Shown: positions 26,136-35,641, counted from the first letter of the stretch. The stretch: DNA of 64,000 bases from Chania multitudinisentens RB-25 (GCF_000520015.2 NZ_CP007044.2:2046001-2110000); one strand, 5' to 3'. Translations and numbers: made by a program. Notes: a model not told the origin generated them from the letters alone.

Positions 26136-26678
26136 ATGAAAAAGATTCTTCTGTCTGCTATTGCAACCGTTGCTCTGTCTTCTGGTGTGGCTCAGGCAGC
26201 TTCCACCGGGACTATCACTTTTAATGGCGAACTGACTGCAACAACCTGTGATGTGATTGTTGATGGCCAGGCTGCTGACGCTACCGTTGTTCTGCCTACC
26301 GTTGGTACTAACCAACTGCAAGCTGCTACCCGTACTGCTGGCGCTACAGGCTTTGTGATGGCGCTGAACAATTGCTCTGGGACTCTGGAGTCTGCTTCTG
26401 CTTTCTTCGAAGCGGGTGCTTCAGTTGATCAGGTAACAGGCCGTCTGCAAAATGTGAGCGGTAGTGCAACAAATGTCAGCCTGCAATTGCTGGATGCTTC
26501 AAGCCCAACTCAGGCAGTAATCGAAGCCGGTAATCAGAGCCAGGTCGCTAATACCACCTATAAGAGCATTCTTAGCGGTAGCGCCAGCTTGCCTTATATC
26601 GTTCGTTACTACGCTGAAGCACCAACCACTCCTGGTACTGTGATCAGCAACGTTGTTTATTCAATTCAGTACGAGTAA
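26136..26678 (+). CDS. Major fimbrial subunit (FimA-like pilin)
   Basis: The 180-residue protein has a signal peptide ending GVAQA (about residue 22), then the pilin donor strand and incomplete Ig fold. The first conserved cysteine is in ELTATTCDVIVDG, the second in ALNNCSG, forming the fimbrial disulfide. The C-terminal penultimate tyrosine region SNVVYSIQYE is typical of type 1 family pilins. A ribosome-binding site (AAGGAATATTTTA) precedes the ATG. It is the first gene of a subunit-chaperone-usher-adhesin operon, followed by a strong hairpin. Confidence 0.93.
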   Translation: MKKILLSAIATVALSSGVAQAASTGTITFNGELTATTCDVIVDGQAADATVVLPTVGTNQLQAATRTAGATGFVMALNNCSGTLESASAFFEAGASVDQVTGRLQNVSGSATNVSLQLLDASSPTQAVIEAGNQSQVANTTYKSILSGSASLPYIVRYYAEAPTTPGTVISNVVYSIQYE

Positions 26679-26683
26679 TAGGA

Positions 26684-26706
26684 TTGGGAGGGGGTTCCCC
26701 TCCCAA
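26684..26706 (+). terminator. Intercistronic hairpin after the major subunit gene
   Basis: A 10-bp perfect stem TTGGGAGGGG/CCCCTCCCAA with a GTT loop begins 6 bp after the pilin stop codon. The stem is followed by CCAATTGTTTTA. It can work as a partial terminator or an mRNA 3'-end stabiliser, favouring high pilin output relative to chaperone and usher. Confidence 0.7.
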
Positions 26707-26734
26707 CCAATTGTTTTATCTGGAGTTTATAATA

Positions 26735-27436
26735 ATGAAGTTTCTTTCTCTCAATATGCGTCAGATTTGCACCTTTGCCGTTGCTGCCCTGCTGAGTGCC
26801 AATAGTTTGGCCAGCGTGGTGATCAGTGGAACACGGGTGATTTATCCTTCTGATGCGAATGAGGTTAGCGTTAAAATCAGCAATGGTGGCCCTTCTCCTG
26901 TCTTGCTGCAAAGCTGGATTGATACTGGTGATGCTGATGCCAAACCTTCTGCGATCAAAGTGCCGTTTGTGCTGACCCCACCAATGAACCGTGTGGAGCC
27001 TGCCAAAGGTCAGACGTTGCGTATCAGTTACGCAGGGGGTGCATTACCGATGGATAGAGAGTCAGTATTCTGGCTGAATGTGCTGGAAGTTCCGGCCAAA
27101 AATCAGGCGAAAGCTGACGAAAACCGTTTACAGATGGCTTTCCGTACTCGAATCAAACTGTTTTATCGCCCGGTTGGCTTGGCAGGCAATGCCAATGATG
27201 CAGTGAAAGCGTTAACTTGGGGCAATCAGGGAAACCGTGTACAGGTGACGAATCCCACTCCGTATTATGTATCTTTGGTGAATCTGTCGCTTAATGGTAA
27301 GAAACTCGATCATGCGATGGTGGCACCGCGGGACACAATGGTATTGAATCTACCGGGTAATGTAGGAAATAAAATTACCGGGAGTGTTGTTAATGATTAT
27401 GGTGCAATTAATACTTTTGATGCAGTAGTGAAATAA
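26735..27436 (+). CDS. Fimbrial periplasmic chaperone (PapD family)
   Basis: The 233-residue protein has a signal peptide (cleavage after SLA), then the PapD fold: ISGTRVIYP at the start of domain 1, FVLTPPMNRVEPAKGQTLRI, FWLNVLEVP, and RIKLFYRPVGL with the conserved Arg/Lys that anchor the subunit carboxylate. The start is the ATG at MKFLSLNMR preceded by TGGAG, not the first possible codon of the open frame. It caps pilins in the periplasm and delivers them to the usher. Confidence 0.93.
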   Translation: MKFLSLNMRQICTFAVAALLSANSLASVVISGTRVIYPSDANEVSVKISNGGPSPVLLQSWIDTGDADAKPSAIKVPFVLTPPMNRVEPAKGQTLRISYAGGALPMDRESVFWLNVLEVPAKNQAKADENRLQMAFRTRIKLFYRPVGLAGNANDAVKALTWGNQGNRVQVTNPTPYYVSLVNLSLNGKKLDHAMVAPRDTMVLNLPGNVGNKITGSVVNDYGAINTFDAVVK

Positions 27437-27464
27437 GCGACCCGCAGATATATAGATATAGCTG

Positions 27465-27623
27465 CCATCTTTCAAGTCGCATGTGCGTTGGTTTCCCGTT
27501 ACTTATCTAGGGTATATCATCAGGATTATGATCACCCTATGGGCTAGCGCAAGCGCTGTTTAAGTCGGTCTGTTGCCGATTTTTACTGCTTTCCTGCAAC
27601 TCGAATTGTTTTGGGGAAATATA
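27465..27623. repeat. Dispersed intergenic repeat (copy 3) inside the fimbrial operon
   Basis: An element of about 160 bp begins GATATAGCTGCCATCTTTCAAG and ends GCAACTCGAATTGTTTTGGGGA. It shares its ends with the 6.6-kb copy and has a longer centre (GGGTATATCATCAGGATTATGATCACCCTATGG region). It fills the gap between chaperone and usher genes. Confidence 0.6.
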
Positions 27624-27676
27624 TTCAATTACTGCATCAATCATTATTCAGGAAATAAGTTCTTGAAGGGATTTCT

Positions 27677-30280
27677 ATGTCAAAATCTTTGCAATATAAC
27701 CTTCGTAGCCAACTTTCTCCTTTGGCTATAGCTATTCTATCGACTTTTTTTGTGGGGAATGCCAGCGCTGAAACGACGGTTTCGGCTCCGCAAGAGATTG
27801 CAAAGAATTTGGAATTCGATGCTTCTTTCCTGAACGTTGATGATGAAAAAACGGTTGATCTCAGCCGGTTTGCTAACGGTTCGGCAGTTTTACCTGGGGT
27901 ATATAGAACAGCTGTTTATATTAACAACGAGCCAATCAGCAATATTGATATTGAATTCAAGGTGCGGGCTGATCAGTCGGTTTATCCTTGCCTGAGCCGC
28001 GAGCTGGTGAAAAATATTGCGTTTAACTACAGCAAATTACCCTCAGGTTTTTTAAATTCACAAAATTCTGATGACCTGTGCCTGGATTTGCAGAATAAAT
28101 TGCCAGAGGCACAGGTCAATTACGACAGCAATGAGCAGCGGCTGGATATCACCATTCCTCAAGTCTATATGCTGAAGGCAGCGCGGGGTACTGTCAGTTC
28201 CGAACTATGGGACAGCGGCGTACCTGCGCTATTGCTCGGTTATAACGTCAATGGTTATACCAGCAGATCGCACGGTACCACTTTCAACTCGATGTTTGCC
28301 GGAGTGAATGCCGGGATGAACGTTGGAGCGTGGTATCTGCGCCATAACGGCTCTTATCTTCGTATGAATGACGGGCCGAACCAGTACAGCAGTATCAATA
28401 CCTACCTGCAACGCGATATCCCGGCACTCAAAGCCCGGGTGTTGATGGGGCAATCGAACACCAGTGGGCAACTGTTTGATACGTTGCCGTTTACCGGTAT
28501 TCAATTGGCCACTGACGAACGAATGTTGCCGGAATCCCTGCGCGGTTATGCGCCAGAGATCCGCGGTATCGCACGTACCAATGCCCGGGTAACGGTCAGT
28601 CAGAGCGGCCAGGTGCTGTATGAAACCACGGTCACACCGGGGGAATTTCTGATTAACGATCTGTACCCGACCGGCTACGGTGGGGATCTTGATGTGACGG
28701 TACGCGAATCCGATGGTACCCTACAGACGTTCCGCGTGCCTTATGCCTCGGTGGCCCAATTGTTGCGCCCAGGGGCGTCACGCTATACCGTTACGGCGGG
28801 TGAATTGCGTCACGATAACCTGCGGGAGAAACCGGCGCTGTATCAGGGAACCTATCAGCTCGGGCTGACCAATGCTATTACCGGCTATGGCGGCTTGCAG
28901 GCCAGCCAGAACTATTATGCGCTGCAACTGGGGGCTGCGGTCGGCACGCCGATTGGTGCCTTGGCGTTTGATGCGACTCAGGCGCGCACCCATTTGGCGA
29001 ACGGTACTGATACATCAAGTACCAGCCTCAGTGGGCAAAGTTATCGGGTGAGCTACAGCAAACTTATCAGCGAGACCAACAGTAATTTATCGCTGGCAGC
29101 GTACCGTTTCTCCACCGCCGGTTATATGGATTTTATGACCGCAATGCGAACCCGCGATGCGGTAGAGAAAGGGTATCTGCCGGAGTCGATTTCACGGGCC
29201 AAGAACCGCCTGACGCTGACTGCCGGGCAAGGATTACCTGAGAACTGGGGGCAACTGTATATCAGCGGTTCATTGCAGAACTACTGGAATCGTGATGGCA
29301 GTGAGAAGCAGTACCAAATAGGCTACAACAACCGTTACAAGAGTTTGTCTTACGGTTTCAGTGTCAATCGTAGTTTCTCCAGCCTGGGCATAGCGCAAAC
29401 CAATTATCTGTTGAGTTTCAGTTTGCCGCTGGGTCGGGATGATCAGACGCACACGCCACAGCTACGGCTGGATCTGTCACATGACAGCAGTGGCCGTTAT
29501 GGTCAACAGGCCTCAGTATCCGGCACCGCTGGGCAGGATAATGCATTCAGTTACGGAGTGACGGCGATGAATGCCAACCAGGGGACTGGTTCCAGTGGGG
29601 CATTGAGTGCCAACTACCGCAGTGCGGCTACGGCGCTGAATGGCAGCTATAGTACTGGTAAAGGTTATCAGGGCGCATCTGCCGGGATGAATGGCACCGT
29701 GATTGCGCACGCCGGTGGTGTGACATTTACACCATACACCTCAGATACTTTCGCGTTAATAGAAGCTAAAGGTGCGGAAGGGGCCAGCGTATCGTCCTAT
29801 CCGGGGGTGAGGGTTGATTCACGCGGCTATGCGGTGGTGCCTTATCTGAACCCGTACCAGATGAACGAGATCAGCATCGATCCAAAAGGCACGGCGGCTG
29901 ATGTGGAACTGGATAATACTAACCAGAAAGTAGCGCCGTATTCCGGGGCGGTAGTGAAGATAAAATATACGGCTAAGAAAGGTACGCCTATTCTGGTGAA
30001 TGCGACCTATCAAGGGGAACCGGTACCGTTTGGGGCCGATATCTTTGACAGCCAAGGCAACAGTGTGGGGTCGGTAGGCCAGGGCGGGCAGTTGTATGCA
30101 CGTGTGGCGCAAGAACAGGGGCAGCTACGTGTGCAGTGGGGCGAAGGCAGCCAGATGCAATGTATGGTGGGCTATAGGCTGATGCCGGTGGCTAAAGGGC
30201 AACAACAAATCTCGATACAGCAGTTTAACACCGCTTGTATCCCAGCCCTGTCTACGCCAGCGATGACCAATGTAGGTTAA
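27677..30280 (+). CDS. Fimbrial outer-membrane usher (FimD/PapC family)
   Basis: The 867-residue protein has a signal peptide (about 1-31, ending NASA), an N-terminal chaperone-binding domain (FLNV...ANGSAVLPGVYRTAVYINNEPI), a long beta-barrel pore with the plug domain, and two C-terminal domains. The usher signature SYRVSYSKLISETNSNLSLAAYRFSTAGYMDF is present, as are the paired C-terminal cysteines (QMQCMVGYRL and FNTACIP). Length and order agree with complete ushers. It follows the chaperone gene after a repeat-filled 240-bp gap and has a GAAGGG ribosome-binding site. Confidence 0.95.
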   Translation: MSKSLQYNLRSQLSPLAIAILSTFFVGNASAETTVSAPQEIAKNLEFDASFLNVDDEKTVDLSRFANGSAVLPGVYRTAVYINNEPISNIDIEFKVRADQSVYPCLSRELVKNIAFNYSKLPSGFLNSQNSDDLCLDLQNKLPEAQVNYDSNEQRLDITIPQVYMLKAARGTVSSELWDSGVPALLLGYNVNGYTSRSHGTTFNSMFAGVNAGMNVGAWYLRHNGSYLRMNDGPNQYSSINTYLQRDIPALKARVLMGQSNTSGQLFDTLPFTGIQLATDERMLPESLRGYAPEIRGIARTNARVTVSQSGQVLYETTVTPGEFLINDLYPTGYGGDLDVTVRESDGTLQTFRVPYASVAQLLRPGASRYTVTAGELRHDNLREKPALYQGTYQLGLTNAITGYGGLQASQNYYALQLGAAVGTPIGALAFDATQARTHLANGTDTSSTSLSGQSYRVSYSKLISETNSNLSLAAYRFSTAGYMDFMTAMRTRDAVEKGYLPESISRAKNRLTLTAGQGLPENWGQLYISGSLQNYWNRDGSEKQYQIGYNNRYKSLSYGFSVNRSFSSLGIAQTNYLLSFSLPLGRDDQTHTPQLRLDLSHDSSGRYGQQASVSGTAGQDNAFSYGVTAMNANQGTGSSGALSANYRSAATALNGSYSTGKGYQGASAGMNGTVIAHAGGVTFTPYTSDTFALIEAKGAEGASVSSYPGVRVDSRGYAVVPYLNPYQMNEISIDPKGTAADVELDNTNQKVAPYSGAVVKIKYTAKKGTPILVNATYQGEPVPFGADIFDSQGNSVGSVGQGGQLYARVAQEQGQLRVQWGEGSQMQCMVGYRLMPVAKGQQQISIQQFNTACIPALSTPAMTNVG

Positions 30281-30342
30281 CAAACGATTGTCCTTTCTGG
30301 CCGTAGCGGTATGCCTGCCGGAAAGAGGGAAAGAATATCACC

Positions 30343-31503
30343 ATGTTATCAATAAAAAACGTACTGAATCTACTGGCCGCCGGGCTGCTGATGTCCATAA
30401 GCCACAGCAGCTGGGCGGTGAAGTCATGTGCGCTTCGTTCTGATATGAGCCCGGCATCGCTGACGGTTCCACTGAGCCCACCGGTGATTTCAGCCGGTGC
30501 TGATATTCCGATCGGCACCATTATTTACCAGGGAAGTTGGTTTGATGCGCCATTCATGGCTGTAGATTGCCCCTCGGATGGTAATGTTGGCGTCGCGAAC
30601 TGGGCCGTCGCGATTCTCCAGGCCCCCTATGCGCTCAGTGGGTTAAATACCGGCCCGTTTGCCGGGGCGGTGTATCAGACCAGTATTCCTGGGATTGGGG
30701 TGGCCATATCACGGTACAATAATCGTGCCGCCGCTACGCTGGGAGCGATGGGGTACCGTGATGAAGATATTGAAATTGGCACGCTTGGGGGGGAAGTTAA
30801 TTTCAGTGGTGCCACGCGCTATATTTCGCTGATTAAAATAGGTCCGCTGACGCCAGGGAGTTATTCCCTTTCGGCTGCAAGCCTCCCAACGGCGAGCGAC
30901 AATATGGTGAACTCTCGTTCTGGTGCGGCCATTCCAGGATTACCGATCCAGCTAAACCGAGTCACGTTTCAGGGGAACCTGACTATCTCAACGCAGACCT
31001 GTACCACCCCGGATGTCACGGTTGGCCTGGGAACTCATGATATCCGCGATAATTTCAGTGGGATAAATTCGACTACGCCCTGGGTTGATGCCTCAATTTC
31101 ATTAACCAATTGCCCTACGTTCTACGGTTTTTATAATCAGACTAACACCACGCGGATGATGAACTTCACTACAGGGGTTGGCACTGTTTCTTCGTCAATC
31201 AATAACAGCATTGGTGTGCGTCTGGCGCCAACGACAGAAGTGATTGATGCCGCTAACGGGATCATGGCAATTGACTCAACGGTTCCCGGTGCGGCGTCGG
31301 GCGTAGGTATCCAGATTGGTTGGGGAGATAGTAGCCAAACGCCAACGCTGTTTAACTTTGCGGCAGAACAAACGCAGATATTACCGAAAGACGGCAGCCC
31401 GACCATTCGTGTGCCGCTGGCAGCGAGATATATTCAAACCGCCACTACTCCTACGCCAGGCAAGGCAAATGGCAAAGTGACATTTACCATTAATTATTAT
31501 TAA
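30343..31503 (+). CDS. Fimbrial tip adhesin (two-domain)
   Basis: The 386-residue protein has a signal peptide (to about residue 26, SSWA), an N-terminal receptor-binding-type domain of about 190 residues, and a C-terminal pilin domain beginning near LTISTQTCTTPDVTVGLG with its paired cysteine in ISLTNCPTF and a C-terminal beta-strand FTINYY. This layout is that of FimH-type tip adhesins, but the lectin domain has no sequence I recognise, so the receptor is unknown. It ends the operon. It lies 62 bp after the usher. Confidence 0.85.
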   Translation: MLSIKNVLNLLAAGLLMSISHSSWAVKSCALRSDMSPASLTVPLSPPVISAGADIPIGTIIYQGSWFDAPFMAVDCPSDGNVGVANWAVAILQAPYALSGLNTGPFAGAVYQTSIPGIGVAISRYNNRAAATLGAMGYRDEDIEIGTLGGEVNFSGATRYISLIKIGPLTPGSYSLSAASLPTASDNMVNSRSGAAIPGLPIQLNRVTFQGNLTISTQTCTTPDVTVGLGTHDIRDNFSGINSTTPWVDASISLTNCPTFYGFYNQTNTTRMMNFTTGVGTVSSSINNSIGVRLAPTTEVIDAANGIMAIDSTVPGAASGVGIQIGWGDSSQTPTLFNFAAEQTQILPKDGSPTIRVPLAARYIQTATTPTPGKANGKVTFTINYY

Positions 31504-31922
31504 GCAATAAAAGAGGGGGGTGATCAGAAGAAATGTCTCTCTATTTTATTACTGATTATCCCCCAGTATGAGCTGGGGTCTAAAGAGCAGCCAGAAGTGA
31601 ATGCCTAACCGGGCTGCTTTTTCGACCCCATCGTTTTAATACTTTTAGCGCCAACAGCAAGGCCGCGAGTTCCCTACCATCCATTTCCCCTCATAAAACA
31701 GCGATTTCCTCATAGATAGCCACTTCTGCCTCCACGATACCGACGGCTTCCAGTATGGAGGGTGATGCAACCCAAAGCCGAAGAGAGTAAAGTGGGATGG
31801 TTTGCGGGGATCTGTTGGTCGCGGTTAACTAAAAACCGTAAAATCAGATAGTTGAATAATGTGGGCTAACGCTGATATTTTTGTAGCCGACATAAAAATC
31901 CATCGACATCAATGAGGCTAAT
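31504..31922. other. Junction region between fimbrial operon and pepP
   Basis: The 419-bp gap contains the hairpin CCCCAG/CTGGGG (31561-31578) and a terminator at 31586-31622. On the minus strand (about 31585-31745) there is a decayed frame, with one in-frame TGA, reading MDGRELAALLLALKVLKRW after the stop. This may be a gene remnant. The right part holds the pepP promoter. Confidence 0.4.
31586..31622 (+). terminator. Intrinsic terminator after the fimbrial operon
   Basis: A 7-bp stem AGCAGCC/GGCTGCT with a 19-base loop is followed by TTTTT. Outer arms TGGGGTC (31574-31580) and GACCCCA (31624-31630) can extend the structure. Confidence 0.6.
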
Positions 31923-33239
31923 TTGTTGACTCAGCAAGAATTTCACAACCGCCGTCAGGCGTTATTGGCGAAGATGGCTCCGGCCAGCGCAGCCGTTATT
32001 TTTGCGGCACCGGAAGCGACACGCAGCGCGGATTCTGAATATCCGTATCGTCAGAATAGTGATTTCTGGTATCTGACCGGTTTCAACGAACCGGAGACCG
32101 CGTTGATTCTGGTGAAAAGCGATGAAACCCATAATCACAGCGTATTATTTAACCGGGTACGCGACCTGACGGCTGAGATCTGGTTTGGCCGCCGTCTGGG
32201 GCAAGAGGCGGCCCCGGCTAAATTGGGGGTGGATCGCGCCCTGGCGTTCGATGAGATCAATGGACAATTGCATTTATTGCTGAACGGCCTGGACGTGGTG
32301 TACCACGCTCAGGGGCAATATGCTTACGCAGACAGCATCCTGTTTGGCGCGCTGGATCAACTGCGCAAAGGCTTCCGCCAGAATCTGCAAGCCCCGGCCA
32401 GCATCACCGATTACCGCCCGTGGCTGCATGAAATGCGCCTGTTTAAGTCACCAGAAGAAATTGCCGTGATGCGCCGTGCGGGTGAGATCAGCGCATTGGC
32501 TCATACCCGCGCGATGGAAACATGCCGCCCCGGCATGTTTGAATACCAATTGGAAGCCGAAATCCTGCATGAATTCACCCGTTTGGGGGCGCGTTACCCT
32601 GCTTACAACACCATCGTTGGCAGCGGTGAAAATGGTTGCATCCTGCATTACACCGAGAACGAGTGTGAAATGCGTGGCGGAGATCTGGTGTTGATTGACG
32701 CAGGTTGTGAATACCACGGTTATGCCGGGGATATCACCCGCACTTTCCCGGTCAGCGGCAAATTCAGCAAGCCGCAGCGGGCGGTGTACGATATTGTGTT
32801 GGCGTCAATCAACCGGGCATTGGAGATGTTCAAACCGGGGATCAGCATCCGCCAGGTAAACGAGCAGGTAGTGCGTATCATGATCGCTGGCCTGGTTGAA
32901 CTCGGTGTGTTGAAAGGCGAAGTGGATCAACTGTTTGCCGAGCAGGCGCATCGCCCATTCTTTATGCATGGCCTAAGCCACTGGCTGGGCCTGGATGTGC
33001 ATGATGTGGGTCATTATGGTTCCCCTAGCCGCGACCGTATTCTGGAACCGGGCATGGTATTGACGGTCGAACCCGGTTTGTATATTGCGCCGGATGCCGA
33101 CGTTCCGCAGGAATACCGTGGTATTGGCATCCGTATTGAAGACGACATTCTGATTACCCAAGACGGCAACGAAAACCTGACCGCCAGCGTGGTGAAGGAT
33201 GCAGACGCGATCGAAGCCCTGATGGCGGCGGCCAAATAA
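31923..33239 (+). CDS. pepP: Xaa-Pro aminopeptidase P
   Basis: The 438-residue protein has an N-terminal domain with RSADSEYPYRQNSDFWYLTGF and a C-terminal pita-bread metallopeptidase domain. Metal ligands are visible in LVLIDAGCEY, GYAGDITRTFP, HGLSHWLGLDVHDVG, LTVEPGLY and GIRIEDD. It removes N-terminal residues preceding proline. Translation starts at TTG: no ATG is available, and TGAGG lies 5 or 8 bases ahead of tandem TTG codons. It begins the pepP-ubiH-ubiI operon, with ubiH 1 bp downstream. Confidence 0.95.
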   Translation: MLTQQEFHNRRQALLAKMAPASAAVIFAAPEATRSADSEYPYRQNSDFWYLTGFNEPETALILVKSDETHNHSVLFNRVRDLTAEIWFGRRLGQEAAPAKLGVDRALAFDEINGQLHLLLNGLDVVYHAQGQYAYADSILFGALDQLRKGFRQNLQAPASITDYRPWLHEMRLFKSPEEIAVMRRAGEISALAHTRAMETCRPGMFEYQLEAEILHEFTRLGARYPAYNTIVGSGENGCILHYTENECEMRGGDLVLIDAGCEYHGYAGDITRTFPVSGKFSKPQRAVYDIVLASINRALEMFKPGISIRQVNEQVVRIMIAGLVELGVLKGEVDQLFAEQAHRPFFMHGLSHWLGLDVHDVGHYGSPSRDRILEPGMVLTVEPGLYIAPDADVPQEYRGIGIRIEDDILITQDGNENLTASVVKDADAIEALMAAAK

Positions 33240-33240
33240 C

Positions 33241-34419
33241 ATGAGCATCATCATTGTGGGCGGCGGCATGGCTGGCGCAACGCTGGCGCTGGCGCTTGCT
33301 TCTCTGACTCAGGGCAAGGTGGCAGTCGATCTGGTTGAGGCAACGCGGCCAGACAGTCACTCGCACCCCGGTTTCGATGCCAGAGCCATTGCGTTGGCGC
33401 AGGGAACCTGCCAGCAGTTGGCGCGTGTCGGTATCTGGCCCGCACTGCGTGACTGTGCTACGGCGATCACCCAGGTTCATGTTAGCGATCGCGGCCATGC
33501 CGGGTTTGTAAACCTGCATGCGCAGGATTATCAGGTTGATGCGCTGGGGCAGGTGATTGAGTTGCACGACGCCGGGCAACGGCTGTTTGCCCTGTTGGCA
33601 AAAGCTCCAGGCGTAACACTGCATTGCCCAGCTAAAGTGGTTGATGTGTTGCGTACTGCTGACAGTGCCGAAGTTCAGTTGGATAATGGGCAGCGTTTGA
33701 GTGGGCAACTGCTGGTGGCGGCAGATGGTTCACGTTCGGCATTGGCGCAGGCTTGCCATGTGCAGTGGCAGCAGCGCGCTTATCCGCAGTTTGCGACCAT
33801 CGCGAACGTTACCACCGCAGAAGCACCGCAAGGGCGGGCATTTGAACGCTTTACCCGCTTTGGGCCGCTGGCGCTGTTGCCTATGTCACAGGGGCGTAGC
33901 TCGTTGGTCTGGTGTCACGCCAAAGAAAATCGTGAACAGGTGGATAGTTGGGATGATGAGCGTTTCCTGAGTGAACTACAGCAGGCGTTTGGCTGGCGGC
34001 TGGGCAAGATACTGCAAGCTGGCAAACGCCACAGTTACCCTCTCAATCTGTTGATCGCCAACCAGCATGTCAGCCACCGCCTGGCATTGGTAGGGAATGC
34101 AGCTCAAACGTTGCACCCGATTGCCGGGCAGGGGTTTAACCTGGGCCTGCGCGATGTGGTGTCGTTGGCAGAAACGCTGGCAGCGGCGGCACAGGCGGGT
34201 GAAGATTTGGGGGCTTATCCGTTATTGAGCCGTTATCAGCAGCGGCGGCAGCAGGATCAGCAGGCGACCATTGGCGTGACCGACGGTTTGATCCGGCTGT
34301 TTGCCAATGATTATGCCCCACTGGTTGCCGGGCGTAATCTGGGATTGATGGCGATGGAACAGTTACCGGCGGTGCGCGACGCCTTTGCCAAACGCACATT
34401 AGGCTGGGTTGAACGCTAA
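33241..34419 (+). CDS. ubiH: 2-octaprenyl-6-methoxyphenol hydroxylase
   Basis: The 392-residue flavoprotein monooxygenase has the FAD dinucleotide motif IIVGGGMAGATLALAL (3-18), DGSRSALAQA in the middle and the second FAD motif GNAAQTLHPIAGQGFNLGLRD near 285. UbiH hydroxylates C1 of the ring in aerobic ubiquinone synthesis. Its ATG overlaps the pepP end almost directly, so expression is coupled. The paralogous ubiI follows after 19 bp. Confidence 0.93.
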   Translation: MSIIIVGGGMAGATLALALASLTQGKVAVDLVEATRPDSHSHPGFDARAIALAQGTCQQLARVGIWPALRDCATAITQVHVSDRGHAGFVNLHAQDYQVDALGQVIELHDAGQRLFALLAKAPGVTLHCPAKVVDVLRTADSAEVQLDNGQRLSGQLLVAADGSRSALAQACHVQWQQRAYPQFATIANVTTAEAPQGRAFERFTRFGPLALLPMSQGRSSLVWCHAKENREQVDSWDDERFLSELQQAFGWRLGKILQAGKRHSYPLNLLIANQHVSHRLALVGNAAQTLHPIAGQGFNLGLRDVVSLAETLAAAAQAGEDLGAYPLLSRYQQRRQQDQQATIGVTDGLIRLFANDYAPLVAGRNLGLMAMEQLPAVRDAFAKRTLGWVER

Positions 34420-34438
34420 TTTAAGGAATTAACGCAGT

Positions 34439-35641
34439 ATGCAATCTTTTGACGTGATTATCGCTGGTGGCGGTATGGTGGGTTTAGCGCTGGCCTGTGG
34501 TTTGCAGGGCAGCGGCCTGCGCGTGGCGGTGTTGGAACAGCGGCGGTCGCAAAGTTCGCCGTTGCAGGAACAGCCGGCATTGCGCGTATCGGCCATTAAC
34601 GCTGCCAGTGAACGTCTGCTGCAACAGATTGGCGTGTGGAGTGAGATCCTCAACCTGCGTGCCAGCGCTTACAACGCGATGGAAGTGTGGGAACGTGACA
34701 GCTTTGGCAAGATCGCCTTTCGGGGCGATGAATGCGGTTTCAGCCATTTGGGGCATATCATTGAAAATGAAGTGATTCAGCAAGCGCTGTGGAACAAAGC
34801 GGAAACGCTGGCCGATGTAACACTGATTGCCCCCGCGGCGTTGCAACAGGTGGCATGGGGCGAGAATGAGGCTTTTGTCACCTTGGAAGATGGCCGCATG
34901 CTGACCGCTCGTTTGGTGGTGGGTGCCGATGGTGCTAACTCCTGGCTGCGCCAACATGCCGATATCCCGCTGACGTTCTGGGATTACCAGCACAGTGCGC
35001 TGGTGGCGACGATCCGCACTGAGGAACCGCATTTAGCCACGGCCCGTCAAATCTTCTACGGCGATGGTATTCTGGCATTCCTGCCTTTTGGCGATCCACA
35101 TTTGAGTTCAATCGTCTGGTCGGTGGCGCCGGCGGAAGCGGAACGGTTGAAACAGCTTGAGCCTGCGGCTTTTAACCATGAACTGGCTATCGCTTTCGAT
35201 AGGCGGCTGGGCCACTGTACACTGGAAAGTGAGCGTATAGCTTTCCCACTCACCGGGCGCTATGCGCGCAGTTTTGCTGCGCACCGCTTGGCGTTGGTGG
35301 GAGATGCGGCGCATACTGTGCATCCATTGGCTGGGCAAGGGGTGAATCTGGGCTTTATGGATGCGGCTGAACTTATATCCGAGCTGAAACGCCTGCAACG
35401 TCAGGGGAAAGATATCGGCCAACATCTGTATCTGCGCCGTTATGAACGCCGCCGTAAGCACGGCGCAGCAGTGATGCTGGCCAGCATGCAGGGGTTCCGC
35501 GAGCTGTTTGCCGGTAGCAACCCGGCTAAAAAATTGCTGCGTGACGTTGGCCTGCGCTTGGCAGACAGTTTGCCGGGCGTGAAACCCAGGCTGGTACGTC
35601 AGGCGATGGGCCTGAATGACTTGCCTGAATGGTTAGCATAA
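34439..35641 (+). CDS. ubiI: 2-octaprenylphenol hydroxylase
   Basis: The 400-residue flavoprotein has IIAGGGMVGLALACGL at the N-terminus, VGADGANSWLR, and GDAAHTVHPLAGQGVNLGFMDAAEL near 285-305. UbiI (VisC) performs the C5 hydroxylation of the ubiquinone ring. Length equals that of E. coli UbiI. It is the last gene of the pepP-ubiH-ubiI operon; the hairpin at 35653-35668 follows. Confidence 0.94.
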   Translation: MQSFDVIIAGGGMVGLALACGLQGSGLRVAVLEQRRSQSSPLQEQPALRVSAINAASERLLQQIGVWSEILNLRASAYNAMEVWERDSFGKIAFRGDECGFSHLGHIIENEVIQQALWNKAETLADVTLIAPAALQQVAWGENEAFVTLEDGRMLTARLVVGADGANSWLRQHADIPLTFWDYQHSALVATIRTEEPHLATARQIFYGDGILAFLPFGDPHLSSIVWSVAPAEAERLKQLEPAAFNHELAIAFDRRLGHCTLESERIAFPLTGRYARSFAAHRLALVGDAAHTVHPLAGQGVNLGFMDAAELISELKRLQRQGKDIGQHLYLRRYERRRKHGAAVMLASMQGFRELFAGSNPAKKLLRDVGLRLADSLPGVKPRLVRQAMGLNDLPEWLA

